DNA of 64,000 nt, taken from the NCBI RefSeq assembly GCF_026151205.1, contig NC_087073.1, positions 186,001 through 250,000 on the forward strand, in the 5' to 3' direction. The notes under the pieces were generated by a model. It was not told where the DNA came from and made no database searches. It was given only the letters and a program-made list of their open reading frames with translations. Below, piece after piece: positions 56,809 through 64,000 of this stretch (positions are counted from its first letter, which is position 1; each line of letters opens with the position of its first letter). Both the position numbers and the translations under genes were made by a program. The stretch comes from Bolinopsis microptera. Lineage: Eukaryota > Ctenophora > Tentaculata > Lobata > Bolinopsidae.

Positions 56809-58439
56809 TTGGTACTGAGGCGTCTAATAAAGGGTGTCAAGAGTCGGAAACTGCCAGCTGTTCTGACATTTATAGACTTTAAGAAGGCTTTCTACAGTGT
56901 ACATCGTGGGAAAATGCTCAAGATTCTATAGGCTTACGGTATTCCAGTCAAAATCGTACAGCTTATACGGCTCATGTACGAGAAGACAACGGCCAAAGTC
57001 CTAATATAACTCCAGACGGAGAAACTGTTGTTTGAGGTACTAGCAGGTGTGTTACAGGGTGAAACCTTAGCACCTTACCTTTTTGCAATAGTCATCGACT
57101 ACTGTATGAGGCAAGCCATAGGTGATGATGCGGAGCGACTTGGACTCACTCTCGAACGTAAAAAAAGCAGAAGAGTGGGGCCCAAGATCATCACCGATGT
57201 GGACTTTGCAGATGATATACCACTTATTTCTGAGGACATGGACAAGGCCAACGAGTTCCTCAGTTCCTGCTCCGAGTAGAATCGCGGCGGCAGCGAGCGT
57301 ATGGCTACACTTAAACGAAGGCAAGAGGATGATGATTAATCACTCTACACTCGACTGTCACGTGACTTTTTCAACCCGTTCTCTAGCTGGCCCTGAACGA
57401 CTATTCGAAACCCTAACCCTCTTATCTGATCCCAACCCTAACCCTAACCCAATCCCTAACAAAAGCATATGCTGAAACCCTAACCGAACGAGAAATTCGA
57501 CTAACTTCCTTATACGCACGGTCATATCACGTGATCAAGACAGTTTTTCGCCAATATCTTGGCAGGGGAGCATTTTAACCCTATGTCATGGGGTGTGATT
57601 CTGAATCAACGTCCGAAAATACATCGATTCAAGCTGTTTTCAACTGTCGGGGGCCCTTTAAGAACAATCTCGAAGATCGACTGATTTAGCACGCTCAAAG
57701 GCAAGACCAAGGTTATGACATTGAAATTTGAATATGGAGGATCGATCTAGCGACCTCTAAAGCATGAGGTGCCCTACAATGTAAGTTACATAGCACAGAT
57801 AGGGAGATAAGGGTTAGAAAGGGAAAAGCATGGGGTGCCCTACATAGACTGAAGGATATTTGGAAATTCAAACCCTGAAAGAGCCTTAAGATTAGATTGT
57901 TCATAGCGGCTTGTGATCAGTATGCAGTACTGCTCTACGGATCAGAAACCTGGAAACTGACGAAGGCTCAAGAGAAAAGTTTGGACGGGACATACACAAA
58001 GATGCTGCGTATGGCGCTGGGTATCTCATGGAAGAACAAGGTCAGCAATATAACTTTGTATGGTAGCCTACCAAGGCATCAGTTATTCAATTATGCAATT
58101 GACTGACGCCGAGTAGGGTTACGAAGCAGGAGATTAAAAATGGCAGGACACTGCATCAGACATCCTAAGCTACTTGCTAGTGATTTAGTCTTATGGGAAC
58201 CTATGCATGGTAGAGCACAGCAAGGCCGACCAAGACAAAGCTACTTGTCTATGTTACTGAAGGAAGTTGTGACAAACTCTAAAGAGGAACTGCGAACCCT
58301 GATGCGGGACAGAAATATATGGATGGGGTTATCTGGCGCTTCGCCAAGTTCCTGCCTTAATCTTATTGCTGGCTACGTGGCTGATCAAGAACCAATAATT
58401 GTGGGAGAAAGATTGAGATTTGAGCTGTCTAGATACTGA
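56809..58439 (+). pseudogene. LINE reverse transcriptase relic, copy B
   Basis: Counterpart of 26694-28319 with the same motif order and the same TAA (at about 57007). It gains an extra TAG near 56930 where A reads CTAGATGC. RT motifs GVLQGETLAPYLF and FADDIPLIS are readable, then LLYGSETWKLT, and here GISWKNKVSNITLYG is intact where copy A has lost bases. It ends at 58439. Shared decay shows the relic was dead before the duplication. Confidence 0.85.
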
Positions 58440-60056
58440 GTATCTTATCGCTTTAAAATAGCGTGCTGGCAGTCGTATTCTTAAATGGTATTGGCACTTA
58501 CTTAGAAATAGATGTCCCTAAAATTAATCAGCATATTAAAAAGTAATATAAAAGAAAGATTAAGTTGTTTTGTAAAACATTCACAAACCTGATATTTGAT
58601 AACCTGGGGTAGGACGAAGTCTTCACAAGGTCAAGATAGATTAGTTAGGAATAAGGAAACAGGTTTCTTCTCAAAATTGTTTTTCAAAGTTTCTTGAAAC
58701 TCAGTCACTGAAAACATTTTCAATCAAAAACCATTGAAAAAGGTGTACCAGAAGTTATACTTATAACATGTAAAATCCGGATTGGAGTATTGTTTATAAG
58801 TCGCCTGGTTGCGACTAATTGTATAAATTTGTATTGATCCCGTTTGAAGTTATAACGGCTGTACATGTAAAGTGTAAGTGTCCCAGGCCCCCAAATTGCC
58901 CACAAACACATAACTTAACTGGGGCGTAAAGTCCCTATTATTGGAGATGTACTAAATTGTAAGTGCTCCAGGCCCCAGCTATGCCAGGTGAAAATCTATA
59001 TTAAATCACGGTACTTTCCAGTATCAGCCATAATAACCCAACTGAGACTAATATAACATCTGCATTGTATTGGTAATTTATATTATGTAGTAAGTTACAC
59101 GAAAAAGAAAAGAAACAGTACTAACTACCCCGAGTTTATAGCTGAATTGAGCTAAACTCGGGGTAGTGAGTAGCTGAATTTAGCTGAGTTTTATAACTTC
59201 AGAAAGTCTCTTTACTATAAATCTTCCACGTACCTGCCAAGAAGTATAAGTGTCTCGTCAACAAAGATGCGTCGATTTAAACAAGCTAATAAATCTGGCC
59301 AGGTTTAGTGTAAGCTTACAAAGACACGAGATCGAGAATAAGAAATAAGTCACAACGAGCTGACGAACCAAACGATTTGGATGTAGATTACTGGCATTCC
59401 AGAGTACAGGAACATGATTAAATGCGTCACGTGCACTTCACGTGACCCGTCCGAGAGCTCAGAATAGCGAGTTTAATGTCAGCAGGTAAGGTAACGTGAT
59501 GTGTAACGTGACATTTCATTAGATCACTGCGGTATTATATTACCTACCTACACGGAGCTGAGAGTACTCAACACCTTTCTAGCTGGTGAGTAATGAGTAT
59601 TAGCCTGTAGCAGACCGGAATTGAGCCCTGTAATTTGTAGGTAATTGTTGGTGTGTAGCTGAGCTGCTCATATCGCATAATACAATTAAACTGTGTCACA
59701 AAGTTAGGGGTTTTGTGACAATCTAAGGATTTGTAGTGACAAAGCAAAAACTTGACAAATCATTTGGAGCAATGAGTTGTATATAAGTGACGTACGCTGC
59801 TGCAAGCTGCTGACACCTCGGCAAAAGCTTCTCACGCTATTGTGCTTTTTATGGAGAAATACGTTAGTAGCGTTTTTGAGCTTGTTATTCTCTTTCAAAA
59901 GTATTCCAAGTGATTTGTATAAGTGCATATATTGACTCTGAATACATAGCAAAATAATTTTCCTCGATTCATGAAGTTTGAAAGAAGTTGCAGCAATGCG
60001 CGCAATTTGGGGAGTGTGCTTTTGGCGGAGATATAATATGCAAGCCTCTTGATTAC
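58440..60056. other. Right end of copy B, noncoding
   Basis: Clean version of the sequence seen noisily at 1-2060 and 30139-30500. It holds a 15-bp inverted repeat, ACTACCCCGAGTTTA (59124-59138) and its inverse (59153-59167), with a 14-base loop. From about 59870 it turns into a diverged relative of 36900-37100. No gene is seen. Confidence 0.6.
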
Positions 60057-60953
60057 CTTATCGGACCTTATTTGGACGGACATTACTTGAACGCTGGAGG
60101 CCCTAGCGTTCATCTTAATGTCCGTTCAAATAAAGTCCGTTCAATTAATGTCCGTCCAAGTTAAAGTCCGTTGAAATTTTTTCAAAACTTTTTCCATTTC
60201 GAACTTTTTGTCCAGAATATGACAACTATGATAACTTTATTGTGACGTAAGTTAACGACGGAAAGGTTCTCCTTGGTCTGCCGGAGGCACAGAAAACTCT
60301 ACTAGTATATGATGTTTTCAAGGGTCACTTGGCGGAAAAAGTCAACAAAATTATGGCACTCAACAACATAGTTCATGAGCTAGTCCCCGCCAACATGACA
60401 AACTTGTTCCAGCCTCTAGATATTACGGCAAATCATGTTGCCAAGGACATTGTCCGACGTTGTTATAGTTCATATTACTGAGGGGAGGTAATGAAACAGT
60501 GCTAGGAAAGCTCCACGTGATGTTAAAGGTTAAAACCTAAAGTTGTCTAAGATAAAACCACTTCACGCCGAATGGCTTGTAAAAGTTAACACTGAAATGC
60601 AGGACCGGGGCAGTTTGATAAAAAAAGGTTTCCATAAAGCTAGAAATCACTGATGCTTGTTTAAGCATGGACTATTTCATACACGAAAGCCCATTTGATG
60701 AAGATGATATGTGATATTAGATACTGATCATGAACACATATTTTAAAATTTTACTGCTTAATGACTGCTTTTCTTACTTATTGTATATAAAATGGATTTA
60801 AAAATCATTTTCTGAAATTATAAAAACCTCAACAAATTTTAAACAAATTCGGCTTTTTGATGGTTTTGAATGCCTTCGAGCGTTCATATTAATGTCCGTT
60901 CATAATTACGTCCGTTCATGTAATGTCCGTCCAAATAAGGTCCGATAAGGTAT
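60057..60953. mobile_element. Pogo-type DNA transposon remnant
   Basis: Ends CCTTATCGGACCTTATTTGG and, inverted, the same 20 bases at about 60934-60953; inverted similarity covers about 40 bases (GGACGGACATTAC). TA flanks both ends, the target duplication of the Tc1/mariner-pogo group. GTCCGTTCA and GTCCGTCCA words are repeated near each end. The interior holds a broken transposase. A diverged empty-site-like sequence is at about 37100 (ATTTATAACCTGCGCCTA). Confidence 0.8.
60275..60714 (+). pseudogene. Pogo-type transposase fragment (DDE_1 family)
   Basis: The frame from 60275 to TGA at 60479 reads LLVYDVFKGH, then LVPANMTNLFQPLDITAN, the signature around the second catalytic Asp region and the P-x-x-x-T-x-x-x-Q-P-L-D motif of pogo/Tigger transposases. 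After frameshifts the C-terminal part continues as LSKIKPLHAEWLV (about 60541-60580) and ITDACLSMDYF (about 60645-60680), ending at TGA 60712. The N-terminal DNA-binding half is missing. Dead copy. Confidence 0.8.
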
Positions 60954-60975
60954 ATAAACTGCGCCTATACGTATA

Positions 60976-61199
60976 AGTGACGTACGCTGCTGCAAGCTGC
61001 TGAAACTCTTTAAGTTTAATGCGTGAGACAAATTAGAATGAGGGAAGCTAGACTTCCCATAAACGTTGGATAACGTGCCGGACAACGCTCATTATATAGA
61101 CCACCGTATTGCAGACTGCAGAGTTATGTCTATCTAGTTTGTTAGTTTGTTCGTTATTATTTGTAACTGCTGAATGTTTAATGTGGTGGAGTGATACCT
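60976..61199. other. Spacer before the terminal satellite
   Basis: Starts with a direct repeat of about 28 bp (AAGTGACGTACGCTGCTGCA, then AGCTGCTGA) also present at 59786. No gene seen. Confidence 0.5.
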
Positions 61200-64000
61200 G
61201 TCAAGTCATCACTTATTACTCAATATAATACAGTGTTCTATATATTACTCAATATACTACTATACTTCTATACTATATATTACTCAATATAATACAGTGT
61301 TCTATATATTACTCAATATACTACTATACTACTATACTATATATTACTCAATATACTACTATACTACTATACTATATATTACTCAATATACTACTATACT
61401 ACTATACTATATATTACTCAATATACTACTATACTACTATACTATATATTACTCAATATACTACTATACTACTATCCTATATATTACTCAATATACTACT
61501 ATACTACTATACTATATATTACTCAATATACTACTATACTACTATCCTATATATTACTCAATATACTACTATACTACTATACTATATATTACTCAATATA
61601 CTACTATACTACTATACTATATATTACTCAATATACTACTATACTACTATACTATATATTACTCAATATACTACTATACTACTATACTATATATTACTCA
61701 ATATACTACTATACTACTATACTATATATTACTCAATATACTACTATACTACTATCCTATATATTACTCAATATACTACTATACTACTATACTATATATT
61801 ACTCAATATACTACTATACTACTATACTATATATTACTCAATATACTACTATACTACTATACTATATATTACTCAATATACTACTATACTACTATACTAT
61901 ATATTACTCAATATACTACTATACTACTATACTATATATTACTCAATATACTACTATACTACTATCCTATATATTACTCAATATACTACTATACTACTAT
62001 ACTATATATTACTCAATATACTACTATACTACTATACTATATATTACTCAATATACTACTATACTACTATACTATATATTACTCAATATACTACTATACT
62101 ACTATACTATATATTACTCAATATACTACTATACTACTATCCTATATATTACTCAATATACTACTATACTACTATACTATATATTACTCAATATACTACT
62201 ATACTACTATCCTATATATTACTCAATATACTACTATACTACTATACTATATATTACTCAATATACTACTATACTACTATACTATATATTACTCAATATA
62301 CTACTATACTACTATACTATATATTACTCAATATACTACTATACTACTATACTATATATTACTCAATATACTACTATACTACTATACTATATATTACTCA
62401 ATATACTACTATACTACTATCCTATATATTACTCAATATACTACTATACTACTATACTATATATTACTCAATATACTACTATACTACTATACTATATATT
62501 ACTCAATATACTACTATACTACTATACTATATATTACTCAATATACTACTATACTACTATACTATATATTACTCAATATACTACTATACTACTATACTAT
62601 ATATTACTCAATATACTACTATACTACTATACTATATATTACTCAATATACTACTATACTACTATACTATATATTACTCAATATACTACTATACTACTAT
62701 ACTATATATTACTCAATATACTACTATACTACTATACTATATATTACTCAATATACTACTATACTACTATACTATATATTACTCAATATACTACTATACT
62801 ACTATACTATATATTACTCAATATACTACTATACTACTATACTATATATTACTCAATATACTACTATACTACTATACTATATATTACTCAATATACTACT
62901 ATACTACTATCCTATATATTACTCAATATACTACTATACTACTATACTATATATTACTCAATATACTACTATACTACTATACTATATATTACTCAATATA
63001 CTACTATACTACTATACTATATATTACTCAATATACTACTATACTACTATACTATATATTACTCAATATACTACTATACTACTATACTATATATTACTCA
63101 ATATACTACTATACTACTATACTATATATTACTCAATATACTACTATACTACTATACTATATATTACTCAATATACTACTATACTACTATACTATATATT
63201 ACTCAATATACTACTATACTACTATACTATATATTACTCAATATACTACTATACTACTATACTATATATTACTCAATATACTACTATACTACTATCCTAT
63301 ATATTACTCAATATACTACTATACTACTATACTATATATTACTCAATATACTACTATACTACTATACTATATATTACTCAATATACTACTATACTACTAT
63401 ACTATATATTACTCAATATACTACTATACTACTATACTATATATTACTCAATATACTACTATACTACTATACTATATATTACTCAATATACTACTATACT
63501 ACTATACTATATATTACTCAATATACTACTATACTACTATACTATATATTACTCAATATACTACTATACTACTATACTATATATTACTCAATATACTACT
63601 ATACTACTATACTATATATTACTCAATATACTACTATACTACTATACTATATATTACTCAATATACTACTATACTACTATACTATATATTACTCAATATA
63701 CTACTATACTACTATACTATATATTACTCAATATACTACTATACTACTATACTATATATTACTCAATATACTACTATACTACTATACTATATATTACTCA
63801 ATATACTACTATACTACTATACTATATATTACTCAATATACTACTATACTACTATACTATATATTACTCAATATACTACTATACTACTATACTATATATT
63901 ACTCAATATACTACTATACTACTATACTATATATTACTCAATATACTACTATACTACTATACTATATATTACTCAATATACTACTATACTACTATACTAT
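61200..64000. repeat. 35-bp AT-rich satellite, about 80 copies, runs off the window
   Basis: The unit is TTACTCAATATACTACTATA followed by CTACTATACTATATA; the period is 35 bp (TTACTCA at 61344 and 61379). The first units carry an AATACAGTGTTCTATATATT variant. An ATCCTAT variant appears at defined unit spacings. The array continues past the end of the window. Confidence 0.97.

Larger units (their letters stand above)
33307..59820 (+). repeat. Segmental duplication, copy B
   Basis: Matches copy A and, at its right end, the noisy copy at 1-2060. Insertions only in B are the two TTATAA MITEs (34268-35209), a 444-bp sequence (43115-43558) and the gypsy element (46574-53395). B also keeps sequence that A lacks at 36137-36558 and about 37080-39400. 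Confidence 0.9.

Overview
The window reads as nuclear DNA of an animal, most likely an aquatic invertebrate. It is AT-rich and almost gene-poor. It holds kilobase-scale tandem arrays, telomere-type TTAGGG and TCAGGG tracts, a complete Ty3/gypsy LTR retrotransposon, LINE relics, and remnants of MULE, pogo-type and possible hAT DNA transposons. I cannot name the species. Nothing looks bacterial or like a phage.

The large-scale layout is a tandem segmental duplication. Copy A runs from about 9236 to 30500 and copy B from about 33307 to 59820, in the same order and strand. The first 2060 bases are a noisy third copy of the far right end of the unit (matching about 58262-59800), so another unit probably lies to the left. 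Each full unit holds, in order: a flank with MITEs and short repeats; a minus-strand intronless gene for a NERD nuclease fused to a superfamily 1 helicase; a 56-bp VNTR; a large 43-bp satellite; and a decayed LINE. Because A and B align, one copy often shows the empty site for an insertion in the other.

Region by region: 1-2060 noisy copy of the unit end; 2061-3590 spacer with degenerate repeats; 3591-7480 10-bp satellite; 7574-7770 probable terminal exon of an unidentified gene; 7914-8924 23-bp array; 9236-11388 left flank of copy A; 11389-12860 possible hAT end, then C-depleted sequence; 12865-14826 NERD-helicase A; 16157-17735 56-bp VNTR; 18056-24254 43-bp satellite interrupted at 21901-23746 by a MULE-type foldback element; 24452-25756 an insertion carrying telomere-like DNA; 26694-28319 LINE relic; 28778-30138 an element ending in G/C runs; 30139-32640 degraded consensus; 33307-37080 left flank of copy B with two TTATAA-bounded MITEs; 37440-38330 composite tandem repeat; 39101-39180 tRNA-like sequence; 39303-41519 NERD-helicase B; 43619-44375 two VNTRs; 44577-55797 43-bp satellite split by the gypsy element at 46574-53395; 56809-58439 second LINE relic; 60057-60953 pogo-type element; 61200-64000 35-bp AT-rich satellite running off the window.

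Only three kinds of coding sequence are convincing: the two NERD-helicase paralogs, the gypsy gag and pol genes, and the short terminal exon near 7.6 kb. Most other long open frames come from tandem arrays that happen to lack stops. The base-level sequence of 1-2245, about 11600-12860 and about 30140-32640 should be treated as unreliable.
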